DNA of 64,000 nt from Trichostrongylus colubriformis (lineage: Eukaryota > Nematoda > Chromadorea > Rhabditida > Trichostrongylidae): NCBI GenBank assembly GCA_963978905.1, contig OZ022257.1, positions 27,171,274-27,235,273 on the forward strand. The letters run 5' to 3'. Within the stretch, counting starts at the first letter, position 1. Every line of letters starts with the position of its first letter. Shown here piece after piece: positions 1 to 10,601 of the stretch. The translations under genes were made by a program, and so were the position numbers. The notes under the pieces are model-generated. The model searched no databases, was not told the DNA's origin, and saw only the letters and a list, made by a program, of their open reading frames with translations.

Positions 1-766
1 GCATTGGCGACTCGGCGTCACGTAGCAGCCAAAAGGCGCGGGGTGCGTTGGTATTGCACATGTCCCAGCTTTCATCGCCCATAGCCAGATAGACGGGAAA
101 GTCGTTGCGATGCGGGCGGAGCAGCAGCGATTGACAGATGCTCACACTTTCGTGAGCATCCGTCAGCGCATGAGGTCCATCGTGACAGCACCTTCCGATA
201 ACCGAGCTCGTGGCGACAATTTACGGTTATGGGTGCTTGTCCATTCCTCTCCGTCAGCTCGCGCAGGGTGGTTTCAGGATCGATCGGCGCGAACGGCGGA
301 GAGCAGCGTTTCGTCGTCCAATGCTGGTGGGTGTATACGGCAACGGTGACTGTCTCCTCTTGTATCAACAATCCGTGAAAAAGCATCCCTTCCTCGTCTC
401 AGAAGTAGCACAGTCATGCGCGTGGCTTGTCTTCCATGTCAATCTCGCCGTTGCTGAAGCTGATGAGCGAGCGGCGCATGGTCTCGTAGCTCACACATCC
501 CTTGCCAATGCAGCGTTGATGGAGCCGCAAGCTTCCGTCGCTTTGCTGCCCTAAGACCACTCATAGTAGATGACACCGCGTGTTGGGTGGGTATCGACTA
601 CGGGCACAGCTCCCTCCAAGGAATCTGGTGGGTCAATATATATTTTTGTAGAGAGCATAGAAAACGTTCTATCATATTCCTGAACTGCCTAGACCTGCCT
701 CGAAGTAAACAAGAGTTATTGATTTTTTTTTTGGAAAACTCCTACAAGACTTTTGGGACAACCTGA
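1..766 (-). pseudogene. Mariner-type transposon, 5' part, cut by the window edge
   Basis: Minus-strand relic of a Tc1/mariner transposase. Read from 766 downward, a terminal repeat (739-766, starting TCAGGTTGTCCC on the minus strand) lies beside a TA at 767-768. It is followed by broken frames with a mariner-like N-terminal DNA-binding region (residues like EACGSINAAL, then YETMRRS and NGEIDMEDKP after a frame change). The frame at 72-386 carries PETTLRELTE and LGYRKVLSRW, typical of the second helix-turn-helix and the linker. At 61-90 the translation reads MGDESWDM, the block that holds the first catalytic Asp (codon 74-76). The rest of the catalytic domain lies beyond position 1. Several stops and frameshifts make it inactive in this form. 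Confidence 0.7.
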
Positions 767-1997
767 TATATATTAAGTATGCAGTGTCTCCAAGTGCAAC
801 ATACTACAATTTCTCTTAGATAGGTACAGTTGCAAAAAAGTTACAAGTGAAAAACCTTAGTGAAAGACCATTCCGCCGAAGACTTTTGAGCGCTACTGTA
901 TAATGTGTACAATGGTATATAGAAGGAAGTAAGAAAACAACCTCTCTTCCAAACAGGCTTTTTTGTTAGAGCATCTGATACTTTATACTGTGACTAATTT
1001 GCACTGTAGATGGTAAGAAATTATCGCGCCTCTTTGTTTCCAGTAGGAAGCCCACGACATTAAATATATTAAATAGCAACTTATTTTGCGAAGCTCTCGC
1101 CAGTTTCATCGGCTGGCGTCTCTTTTTCCAAGTTATGCTGGATACCATTGCTTCTACCTATTACTTATCGAACACACGCAATAATGCCTTACCCGTCGTG
1201 GGATCACCAATCGCTCCTGGACCACACGGGCGAGGATCTTCAAAAGCGCGACGAGGAGCCTTTTTGTCTGAAAATGTTGGTTTCAGATTGAAGACGTCAG
1301 CTTAATTGATGACGAGAAGGAAAGCGTCTTGTAGTCGCAAAGTGTTTAATCTTTGCATGAGGAGAATGCAGCTGTTCACAACAATAACCTTAGAGGAAAA
1401 ACCTCTGTCGTTATCAACTATTATGACTTTGTAATTGTCTACTTAAAATTATTTTTAATATCATACTGGGTTACATTACGCTTTAATTTTCTAGCGATTT
1501 ATTTTTCGAGAGACAAGCTCCCGATTGAAGTAAACCATCATTAAATAAATTGTTCTCCACCTTTGATAATTACAATTCAGCGCAACTGCTCGCGCAAAAT
1601 GCACCGCCTTCTACAAATTTCGTTGCACAGTTTCGAGATTATCTTGTATATAATATTCATGGTTTGCTGAGAACAGCGAATGGTGAACCTCGTGTATAGT
1701 GGTGACATTTATTTGCCTCTGTCCTTGTTTATTTACATACTAAGCAGTCGCAGCTAAGCATGGTAACTCGCGCGTCGTTCGGCACTGCTATGAGGGGGCT
1801 TCACAAGAGATGATTGAGCAGGTGCATGTTATACAAGAAATATAGTATTCGACGTAGTTGAATTATAATAACACATATAGTGAGCCGGTAGTACCGATCA
1901 TTTATTGGCTCATCGCCGTGAATGGTTGTTTTTCTTTGCTGAATCTCTCATCACAGTTATTCATTCGCAAACGACAGACAGGCAAACAGCATATTTA
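767..1997. other. No gene recognised
   Basis: AT-rich sequence without a convincing coding region, RNA gene or bounded repeat. The minus-strand translation around 1210-1260 has a short hydrophobic stretch that loosely recalls non-LTR reverse transcriptase, but it is too short to call. Part of 1740-1800 resembles sequence near 32990-33030, so some of this is dispersed repeat. Confidence 0.4.
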
Positions 1998-2470
1998 TTA
2001 ACTGTCCGGGAAGTTTTTAGCATTCGAGTGTTTTGATTCAAAAGATCATAGTTTTCTTAATACCCATCGGATTCGAACAAAATAAGCACCGTTCGAATCA
2101 GCATACTTTTGCCAATGTGACGTCGTTGAAAATTCTCATCAAAGAAAAAACTGGGTAGTCGTCAATTCACGAAATCCACAAAAGCTTCTTTGCCTGGTCT
2201 TGATTTATGGAGTATTTTCCAGCAATAAGTTCTGAAAATGTTTGAAAAGGTGATAGACGATTGGTGAAAGGTCTGAAGAATTTGACAGGTGAGGAAGAAC
2301 TACAAAGCCCAATTCGCTCAACTTATAGATAGTGATTTGTGAAGTGTGTACGGGCGTTGTCTTGCGTACCCTTCCTGTTGACGAGCGATGGAAGGATACT
2401 CTGCATGATGCGCCACTTTTATTGACAGGTGTAGAAAGTAGCAAACAGTGCAAGTGAAGGAGATCTAGTT
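1998..2470 (-). pseudogene. Mariner relic, 3' end of transposase gene
   Basis: Minus-strand frame 2205-2453 contains TPVHTSQITIYKLSELGF and then LSNSSDLSPIVYHLFKHFQN. These align with the mariner blocks around the second catalytic Asp (DNARPHTSQIT) and the third (SPDLSPTDYHLF). The Asp of the first block is lost by a frame break and that of the second is replaced by Val. Translation continues, broken, to about 2060. The plus-strand left end (1998, TTAACTGTCCGGGAAG) resembles a mariner terminal repeat next to TA at 1996-1997. No matching 5' terminus was found between 2470 and 3300, so this is a truncated old copy. Confidence 0.6.
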
Positions 2471-3561
2471 AGATCAATTTATTGAATAGAGTCCGCTATG
2501 TTCACATAGTGTGAAACAGAGGAACAATGCAGAAACCTTGACCTTCAGGTGTGTTGGTGCATGATGAGCTGCGCTTAACCCAGGTAATGTGCTCACGCAC
2601 TCAGATACTTTTATGGTTCCTTGGCCGGTGCTGTCCTAACATGAACCACAATTTCTCCATTACGCTCGTTCCTCGGAACTTGCATCATGAGTGGCAAACC
2701 ACATTCTCAGAATGCTGTTGGCAATGTGCTGGCTCACTTTGCTGACGGTCTTTGCAGCACCTTCCTATTGTTCCGTGAAAGTCATTCGGTCACTCGCGAA
2801 CTCCATACTTTCGTCTTGGTCAACAATGTTTTGATCTATCACCTACTGCAAGGTTCTTGTAATAGCGACTTCATCACTAGAGCCACTCCTCGTAAGCGGA
2901 GTTGCTGTTGCTAATACAAATCGATCTTCAGAAAGCATCCTTCCTGCTTACGATGGGTTGTTGACGCCACATTTCTGTTACTCAACATTGTGAAGACAGT
3001 ACTGTTGCGCTAAAGATCGGCGCTCTCCGATTTGCATCTCATAGCTGGTAGGACATTTCACGGATTGATTTGAATGCTGTCCATGATTCACTTCTGTAGA
3101 TATTCCAGCAGTTACAACGAAATATCATACAATATGATATTCATCGTTGTATAATCGTTAATAGCATTGTATTATCAACTAGTTGGCTGGTTCACTAGAC
3201 TGCGCGCGATTCTCGACCATGTTTTGAAACAAGGAATTGATGGGTATCAACTAATCAATGTGAACACATACATGTTTTTCCGATCCTCTAGGCTCCATTA
3301 ATTTTTTTTTTGCAATTTGAAAGTCATACACACGCGAATTATCATGCCTTGTATAGCACTTGAAAGCCATACATAATGTCATACATATCTATAACCCTAG
3401 CGATCTAAGCATAACTGCATAGCTTCGCCGAGTGTGGCCAAAGTGGTGTGCGACAGCCAACCAGTATTAGAATCATTTGTTAGCAAGATGGGATAGCCAT
3501 TCATCATATCTGCTCCAGGACCATTACTTGGGAGTTTAGATAGTTCATCATCAGCACTCGT
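2471..3561. other. No gene recognised
   Basis: Intermediate-GC sequence with short overlapping frames on both strands but no recognisable domain. A minus-strand frame ends at 3397 and reads plausibly protein-like from about 3560 (SKLPSNGPGADMMNGYP). It has no identifiable family and its upstream part is made of the NR1 repeat. It could be a last exon or chance. Confidence 0.35.
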
Positions 3562-4125
3562 CGACCCCGCTTCATCCCTCAAAATACCTATGAGTGTTGG
3601 CGCTTTAGAATCAACCGAACGGCGATGAGGATTCCTCCGCCTCATCGAATCTTATCAACCATTATTTTTTTGAATCACCCAATTCTAATGTCTCCGTCTC
3701 ACTACTCAGAATACCTAAGAGTTTCGGCGCCAGGCCCAATAGGCGAACGGATTTGATAAAATTACTCTTTTGCTCATTGTATTTATGAACCATTATCAAT
3801 TTGAATGACTGATTAGTACTGATTACCCGTCTCACCCCTCAAAATAGCCATGAGTGTCTGCGCTAGACCCAATAGGCGAAACGGATTCGGTAAAATTACT
3901 CTTTTTCTCATCGAATCTTATCGACCATTATCAATGCGGATCACCCAACGCTAATGTCCCCGTCTCACTCCTCAAGATAGCTATGAGTATCGGCGCTCCA
4001 GGATCAACCCAAAAGGTGAAACGGATTTGGAAAAATTACTCATCTCCTTATCGGATCTTATCAAACATTGTCAATATGGATCACCCAGCATTAACGAAGA
4101 ACACAAAAAAGGTAATTAAATAGTG
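3562..4125 (+). repeat. NR1 repeat, diverged tandem array
   Basis: Four diverged copies of the NR1 internal monomer. Each contains a core like GAGTGTCGGCGCTC, then a GGATCAACCC-like stretch, GCGAAACGGATTTGG, CTTATCAACCATTATCAA and GATCACCCA. Spacing here is about 125-135 bp because of deletions; better copies elsewhere have an exact 146-bp period. No coding capacity. Confidence 0.75.
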
Positions 4126-4861
4126 CTCCGTTTCGCTTCCTCACTCAGACGAATCACTTTGTTGTCATCAACACCCTTGGGGTCCGCAGTGAGTCAGGTG
4201 TTGATGAAAACGGAAATGTTGGTAAACTAGGTTGAATCAGAGATTGAAAAGGAAAGAATATGTATTAGATTGAATAGCACTACCAAAAAAAACATACAAC
4301 TAAAAAGCAAATGACAATGGTAAAACTAAAAAGTGTCTTATCTGAATATCGGGTATGTGCTCCACTATAATCTGTCCAAATATAAACGTTCAACAGTAAC
4401 CATGGAATCCACCATGTGTTTTGAAACCCATATCAAAAAACGTGCAAAGGCCTTAGAAAGATATTCAACTTTAACCGAATGCAATACACATATTATTTCA
4501 AAGAAAGTATACTGCGTTAAGATTAACAGATGTAAATGATAGAACGGAGTATAAGAGACGACTTGAACGACTTAGAAATCCAGTTGACCCGCCAAGGAGG
4601 AAAGTCATAATATAATAGGTTTGATATTCAGGCAACATAACGTCCACCTGTGAATCTTGGTGCGCGTTACCGTCCACATAACCAATCATAGCGATAGCGG
4701 TATAACTGATTCTTAATTGTATATGGAACATCGGAAAATGAGTCACTACAGTGATCAATACAATAACAAAATGGCATAATAGGTGCTATGAAGTGAGGAG
4801 AGATGTAAAATATAACTAAAGGAAAATTTTACCCTGAATGACACTGAATTCCTCATCTAAC
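4126..4861. other. AT-rich segment between two NR1 arrays
   Basis: This stretch interrupts two NR1 arrays in the same orientation, so it may be an insertion, although no clear terminal repeats or target duplication were found. It holds a 10-bp inverted repeat, CATCAACACC at about 4168 and GGTGTTGATG at about 4197. No gene recognised. Confidence 0.35.
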
Positions 4862-5370
4862 CCTTCAAAATACCTGTGAGGTGCCGGCGCTCGAGGATTA
4901 ACCCAAAAAGCGAAACGGATTTGATAAAATTACGCCTCTCCTTCTCGAATCATATCAACCATTATCAATTTGGATCACCCAACACTGATGTCCCGTCTCA
5001 TCCCTTAACACACCAACGAGTGTTGGCGCTCCAGGATTCATCCAAAAGGCGGAACCGATTTGGTAACAATGAGCTTGTGACGCTCCTTACCGAGAATTAT
5101 TAGGTGCTATCAGATTGGGTCACCCACTATCCATGTCCCCATCCTATCCCTCGGATGTCGACAATCCAGGAGAAGCGCGAAGGGCGAAACGGATCTGGTG
5201 ACTTACGCCTTTCAAAGCTCCTCATCAGCCCTTATCATCTGCTATTACTTTCGTGGCTCCCGTTCTCTATATCTCCTTCAAAATTCAGGAAACCGCTGCT
5301 GTGCTGACCCAAGATATGAATTTCGTGACAAACAGAAGGACACACACGCAGAGACATACTGATCGTGAAC
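4862..5370 (+). repeat. NR1 repeat, array end and tail module
   Basis: Two further diverged NR1 monomers lead into the NR1 tail. The tail is marked by CTTATCATCTGCTATTAC, then GATATGAATTTCGTGACAAA and an ACAGAAGGACACACAC-type simple tract at about 5318-5365. The same order is seen in all well-preserved NR1 copies in the window. Confidence 0.75.
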
Positions 5371-5439
5371 CAGTCATATAGAATAGGATAATAGGTCTAG
5401 AGCAACTGAAGAACCAAACGGCACAACTTCCAAGGAAAG

Positions 5440-6660
5440 TCTTTCATGTCATGGCGCTCGCGCTTTTGAAAGTGGTTCTCTTGCATAGTGGGCGGGGGGG
5501 GGGGGGGATTAAATGCATGCAACATGAAATTGATGTCCATTTTTGCTGAGTGCCCCCACCCCCTCCAAAATGCCAAAAAAGGGGGTTGGAGGCAGGACCA
5601 GGCGTGGCATCAAGGAAAATTCTCATTGAATACTGCCATCCCAAAAGAGGCTTTCGTAAGACCCCATTTCCACAATTCTTCATGTTCCGCTGTCTCTGTG
5701 GTTTCTCTGTTTATAAAGGAAATCAACAGCCTACAGTCAAAGAACTGGTATCAAACTGGTGACAAGTCAGAAAAGTGAGAACCTACTAACTTCAGTGCTT
5801 TTACTCTCGATCAATAGCGCCGCCGTCCATGAGCCGTGCGCTCGTCCTCCGATGATAGATACTTGTAACTTCACTATAACTCAATCTTTCGAGGTAATGT
5901 AAAGTGATTCGGCAACACCTCCCTCAGCCGAATCTACTAATGACCGCCTGCTTTCCCTGATGGCTGCATAATTCTCTTCTATGTGCAAATCCAGTAGAGT
6001 AAAATTTGAAAAATTCTCGGTGTCTCACTTCAAATGAAAGCATCTTCCTTCAAACTCAATTCTATGAGATGGAGTTCCCTATGCTGGATCTGCGACATTG
6101 CTTCTTTCTAAAGATTAATAGAAACATCTTCAAAAAGAACGAGTTGAAATGTGCTGATCGATGAATTTTTTTGTCAAGGTGGAGGGATTTTTTCTTGATC
6201 CCCGGAAAAATTATCCTTTTGGCTGTATTGCCTCCAGTACACATCTTTTGCTTCCAGAGTATAAACTGGAGGGTGATTCGCCTCGACTGACCTTGTTGCG
6301 GGACGCTCCATATATGAGATTTCATTCACATTATTGATGAATTCAAACGCTTTCCCGGTCCGTATAGTTAGTCATTCGCTAGCACGAGTTCTCCGTTTCG
6401 GCTAGTGCTTGTGACCGCAGCACGATAAGAAAAAAGCCCATATAATCTTCCGTTCCCACTCAATAGTTTCTTGAGGACTCATCCATGCTCTATCCGTTGA
6501 TAGAGCACGCGGCTCGCCGTTGATAGGTGAATGTCCGAGGTCTCTTTGTGCGTGTACTCGGTGTCATCAGACCAACAGAAGGGCGATGGCGTTGGCGGCC
6601 TCGTTGTGGGATCGCCATGCATGATGTTTCCATTGCCAATCCATTAGGTTAAGGTTAAAA
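5440..6660 (+). repeat. NR2 dispersed repeat, copy 1
   Basis: Copy of a repeat seen again near 39.3-41.0, 42.1-43.2, 43.6-44.5 kb and inverted at 50.3-51.6 kb. Shared landmarks are a C/G-rich block with homopolymers (14 G at 5494-5507), a TTCTGTGGTTTCT-like stretch, GCCGC(C)TGCTTTCCCT, and near the right end GTTGTGG..TCGCCATGCATGA. No conserved open frame spans the copies, so the frames inside are taken as non-coding. Class unknown. Confidence 0.6.
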
Positions 6661-7553
6661 GGTATACTGCTCCCGTGATCGACTCGGAGATGTGAATTGT
6701 GAACAAGATATCATGGTAACAAGACAACACCCTAAGTTATACGTTATGCTCTGCATTACCGTTTTTTCCAGAAATTTGACACCATGTCCACAGTACACAA
6801 ATTCAAGAAAACAAAAGGAACAGTGTGGCCCTTGTTTATCTTGTCCATACACTCTTCTCTCTGCAATATCGTTTTTAGGCGCAGTAAATTCGTGGACCTA
6901 TTCCAGGATTACGGAAGCATTGTAGCTCTTTGACATGACCTAATATTTTCCCAAGCGGGCGGGGAGGCTGTGCACATATCGAAGCGCGATTATGAGTCAT
7001 CACAGCGCGGTTCTTACCAGCTTCTATCACTTTTAATCCACCACCGCTATGGTCCATTTACTACCATAACTCAGGGTCTCAGCTTTGCTGCGACGCGAAA
7101 GATGAATTTCGTGACAAACAGACGGACACACACAGGTGACGTAGACACTGCGCGAATAAGATGATGATAATGATAAATCGATATCGAAAAAGTCCATATC
7201 GCATCTTCACATTGTGATGAGCGCAGTAGTGAGCGCTTGCTTAACTGGTCACCCTACAAAGGCCTAACACTATTTGTGATTTCACGCAGTCTAACAGTCG
7301 TAGGCTTTCCGTTTATTTCTATTGGATAACGAAGAACGTCCAGTCACCAAATGTTAAATGCTCAAGCCTAGCGTTTACCGATAATCTAATCTACTAAGGC
7401 ATCTCGCTACCCCATAGAGGGCCGCCACTTTCCGGAGGTCCAATGATTTAGCGTTCGATACCTCTTCTACAATGATAGTGACTATCAATGTAATTGGATT
7501 AGGAATGATATGTGATGTTATTACAAGGATGCTGAGTTATTGGCAAAAGCTTC

Positions 7554-7626
7554 GGTGGCGGACGGGACTCGAACCCGCACTTTATCCTTTCCGGGGATAT
7601 GTGCTAATCCATTACACTACCGACAC
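7554..7626 (-). ncRNA. tRNA-like SINE head, minus copy
   Basis: This 73-nt cloverleaf-capable sequence is identical in layout to the plus copy at 7953-8025. It has an acceptor stem with one mismatch, the D arm GTGT/GCAC, the 5-bp anticodon stem TATCC/GGATA and the T arm GCGGG/CCCGT. It is the head of the SINE-like insertion rather than a likely functional tRNA. Confidence 0.5.
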
Positions 7627-7952
7627 CACCTTCACCTTAACTCAGCTTTTTGAATGGTATATTTACCATAGCTTATCAGCACTCACACGTATAACGTGTA
7701 AGTGCGCGTTCGAGTCCCATCCGCCACCGAAGCTTTTGCCCATAACTCAGCATCCTTGTAATAACTTTCGCATCGCGAGCTGCGGCGATAAACAGTAAAT
7801 ATCAAGAATTAAAAATATTAAAATCATTACTAGAGCTTTCAGCTTCACGGTTCGATGCCGATATTGGCCAACCGCCTCAACACGTTATACGTGTGAGTGC
7901 TGATAAGCTATGGCAAATATACTATTCAAAAAGCTGAGTTAAGGTGAAGGTG

Positions 7953-8025
7953 GTGTCGGTAGTGTAATGGATTAGCACATATCCCCGGAAAGGATAAAGT
8001 GCGGGTTCGAGTCCCGTCCGCCACC
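7953..8025 (+). ncRNA. tRNA-like SINE head, plus copy, with A and B boxes
   Basis: A cloverleaf can be drawn: acceptor GTGTCGG with CCGCCAC (one T-C mismatch), D stem GTGT/GCAC, anticodon stem TATCC (7980-7984) with GGATA (7992-7996), and T stem GCGGG/CCCGT. The seven-base anticodon loop is CCGGAAA. This would put GGA in the anticodon, but the normally invariant U33 is C and there is no long variable arm as in serine tRNAs. The pol III boxes are good: TAGTGTAATGG (7960-7970) and GGTTCGAGTCC (8004-8014). Best read as a SINE head derived from a tRNA. Confidence 0.5.
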
Positions 8026-9653
8026 GAAGCTTTTGCCCATAACTCAGCATCCTTGTAATAACTTTCGCATCACGAGCTGCGGCTATAAACAGCAGTTATC
8101 AAAAATTAAAGATATGTGATGTGTTTTCCACTAATCACCTGACACTTTCGTTGAAATGGGCACCATTGAAAGTTCAGATAGTTCAGAGATCGATGGTTTT
8201 GTGATCGATTGCTTGGATTGGAAGCCAATTTTTACTCAGTGAGCAGTCAATTCTTTCATGTCGGTGATCAGTATGCCAGTCCTCGATGCTTATCGTTTTG
8301 TGAATATGCACCGCTATTTCGAATTTCACGTAGCCTAGCGGACGTTACCCAGTATCGTTGCTGGTGTCGCATGAGGAAATGATTCACTTGCTTCACTATC
8401 ACATATGGAGATCGTATCCTGAGCATGAAATGTTGAACCAGTATCGAAAGACGCGCATCATTACTTGGACGCTAGGCAAGTCAGCAATAGATTCTGCGAC
8501 TGATACCAGAACATACGCAAAGTATGTTCACCCACTGGCACTGAGCACAAGACCCTTTTACTCTAGCGGTCGTTTGGCAGTAGTAATCGATGTGCGGAAA
8601 TCTATTCCATCCACTTCTGAATGGTTCTTGTAAACCCTTCTTAGCCGTTCTCGATTTTGATGAGACAGCATTAAGGTTCACGCACCATTCAGTATCCGCT
8701 GATGTGAACACTTTACCTTCAGCCCGAGAACGGAATGGGATCGGTGATATTCGCCTCACGACGCTCTATATGGGACCTTACCAAACTTTTTACCAATGTC
8801 ACCGTTCCACCCTGTGAACACATATGAGTGTCAGCACTCTGAGATCCACGCGAAAGACGAAACGGTTTGGCGACATTTGTCTCTTGGAGCTTCTTATCGA
8901 ATCTTAACAACCTTCATCAATTTAATCACCTACCGTCGAAATCGCCGTTCCCTGCTGAACACCCATGAGTGTCAGCACTTTGGGATCAAGCGAAAGACAT
9001 TTGGTGACATTCGTATTCCGAGGATCCTTATCAGCCCTGATCAGCTGCTATAACTTTCGTTTCACTACCGCTAGCATCCCCATGCCCACCTTATATCGCT
9101 TGTCAAATTCAGTGCCCCAACTTTGTTGCGATGGGAGATATGAATTTTCAGTCAAACACACAAACACGCATATACGCACTAACAGACACACTTGACCGAT
9201 AGTAATAGGAAGATCCTCACAAACATCAATATTTCTACTCATATTCGTCTAACTGAGTCTGTTTGTGAGTATTTGTGTGCGTTTGTCTGTTGACCGGGGA
9301 TTCATATCTCGCATCGTAAAAAAAATGGGATTCCAAATTCTTATATAATATAGGGCTGGTAGGGAAGCTTCCAAGGGTGACCTATCCTGATGACAGCTGA
9401 TAGTTTTATGAGGAGCACAAGTGCCATCGAAGGTATTGCGCTTTGAGGGTTAATAATGGAGCGCTAGCACTTATAGGTGTTGTGAACATCTTCTGTAAGC
9501 AATTCGAAATGAGAAGGTTTCCTAGGGTGATAGGAAGCTTCAGAAGGTATGTATCACTGTGCGTGTTGCGCTTTGACGATGGAGCATTGCCCACCATATA
9601 TTTTATGTGGAAGTGGAAGTGGGCATAGGGGGTGGGTGATACAAGGTGACAAC

Positions 9654-9876
9654 TGTTACTTCCACGGCGAGGTAGAAGATTTATTCAGAACAGAAGAGAG
9701 TAAACTGAACATATCAAACCAACAAGACATTATAAACCCTTTTAGGGTGAAAGTATCATTAGGCGCCAAATCCGAGTTGGGGTATCATCCCGCCAGGGTC
9801 AAAGTATCATCAGGCGCGAGACCAAAGGTCGTGGCGCCTTGGCGCCTGAGATAGTCATTATCTACAGTATCCAACA
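9654..9876 (-). repeat. 3' LTR of the Gypsy-type element
   Basis: A 223-bp LTR bounded by TG and CA on the plus strand (TGTTACTTCC at 9654, ATCCAACA ending 9876). Its outer edge coincides exactly with the point where homology between the large inverted-repeat arms stops. On the minus strand it starts TGTTGGATAC directly after a polypurine tract and carries AATAAA (9680-9685). No matching 5' LTR is present near 13.7 kb. Confidence 0.75.
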
Positions 9877-9886
9877 CCTCCCCCCT
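9877..9886 (-). other. Polypurine tract of the Gypsy-type element
   Basis: Minus-strand AGGGGGGAGG lies immediately upstream of the 3' LTR start, as expected for the plus-strand DNA primer of an LTR retrotransposon. Confidence 0.65.
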
Positions 9887-10100
9887 AAGACAAGGTGTAC
9901 GTCTTCTTCTTGGGGTCGACGTTCAATCGGTCCGGTGCACGGCGTGGTCTTGCTCGTCGCTCTCCAGAGACTTTCTCGGTCGTAGACTGCATTGTTGTCG
10001 AAGTGTTTTGTAGGGTAGCTGACGCGGTGGCCTGTGCTGTCCTTGATGCTGTCGGTGTCTGCTGTTGCCTGGAGCATGGTAGCAGTGGTAGATCGGCTTA

Positions 10101-10600
10101 TTATGACGGTGAGTCTATAACAGATGGGACTTTATTAGCGCATAATCGCAATTGGTTGGTATGTCGCCTCCATATTTGTCCATCGACCAGTACATCATAG
10201 GGCCTTTTCCCATGGCGTTGTTGGATCCGTCCAGGGACCTGCCGTGGCGTTCTTGAACGGTAGTCCATTGTCCACACGAAGTCGCTCACGGTGAATGTTT
10301 GTGTCGAGCTCCGTGATGACGACTCGCTCTTTTGGGTGGCGGATGGCTTGAGGAGACTGAGTGTGGTTCTGATTCGTCTCCCGAAAGCCTCAGCTGGCGA
10401 CTGTTCTCCAGGCGCGGAAGGGCAGGGACTCCGTCGGTATATTGAAAAATTTTCTGCAAAGCTTCCGTCGGAGATAAGTGCTTCCTCATCTTCTTTTAGC
10501 TCCTCTTGAAGGTGTCCACGAAGCGCTTTGCCTGTCCATTGGACTGAGGGTGAAATGGTGGCGACGTGATGTGCCTGATACCTTTTCTGTGGCAGCAGTC
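10101..10600 (-). pseudogene. Gypsy-type integrase, end of catalytic core and C-terminal region
   Basis: Continuation of the integrase after a frameshift near 10620-10640. One frame (10486-10740) holds the block around the second catalytic Asp and the HPQSNGQAKRFV block. In that block the catalytic Glu of Gypsy integrases (normally AER) is Lys, codon 10526-10528. A stop follows soon after. A separate frame at 10101-10289 reads RQVPGRIQQRHGKRPYDVLV and RRHTNQLR, the usual C-terminal signature of Ty3/Gypsy integrases. The protein would join the element's DNA into the host chromosome; this copy cannot because of the missing Glu and the broken frame. Confidence 0.75.
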
Positions 10601-10601
10601 G

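Larger units (their letters stand above)
7507..8122. mobile_element. tRNA-derived SINE-like insertion with 12-bp target duplication
   Basis: The insertion spans 7519-8110 and is flanked by identical copies of GATATGTGATGT (7507-7518 and 8111-8122). The right arm of the large inverted repeat has a single copy of this 12-mer at 17228-17239 and no insertion, which gives a clean empty site. Inside are two modules of a tRNA-like head followed by the tail GAAGCTTTTGCCCATAACTC and an A-rich end near AAATTAAA. One head faces minus (7554-7626) and one plus (7953-8025), and an extra partial T-arm and tail lies at about 7700-7800. A target duplication of this length, an A-rich end and a pol III promoter are features of SINEs mobilised by a LINE. 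The inverted, composite layout may reflect 5' inversion during insertion. Confidence 0.75.
6880..9653 (+). repeat. Left arm of an 11-kb inverted repeat
   Basis: This block matches the reverse complement of 14849-17850 over its whole length. Landmarks include the frame at 8358-8633 (MLVSHEEMIHLLHYHI), which has a near-identical partner on the minus strand at 16717-16992. The arm contains an NR1-like tail (about 7010-7140), a diverged NR1 head and array (8240-9190) and a second tail facing the other way (about 9255-9320). It differs from the right arm by the SINE-like insertion at 7519-8110. Homology stops exactly at 9653, where an LTR begins. Confidence 0.85.

Noticed and set aside
1200..1265. 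Non-LTR reverse transcriptase fragment on the minus strand
   Set aside because: Only about 20 residues of loose similarity, no catalytic motif.
3397..3645. Minus-strand protein-like frame ending LGEAMQLCLDR
   Set aside because: Its N-terminal third is NR1 repeat; no splice signal or family could be supported, so it is not called as a gene.
7554..8025. Two functional tRNA-Ser genes
   Set aside because: No U33, no long variable arm, a mismatch in the acceptor stem, and both lie inside one insertion with a target duplication.
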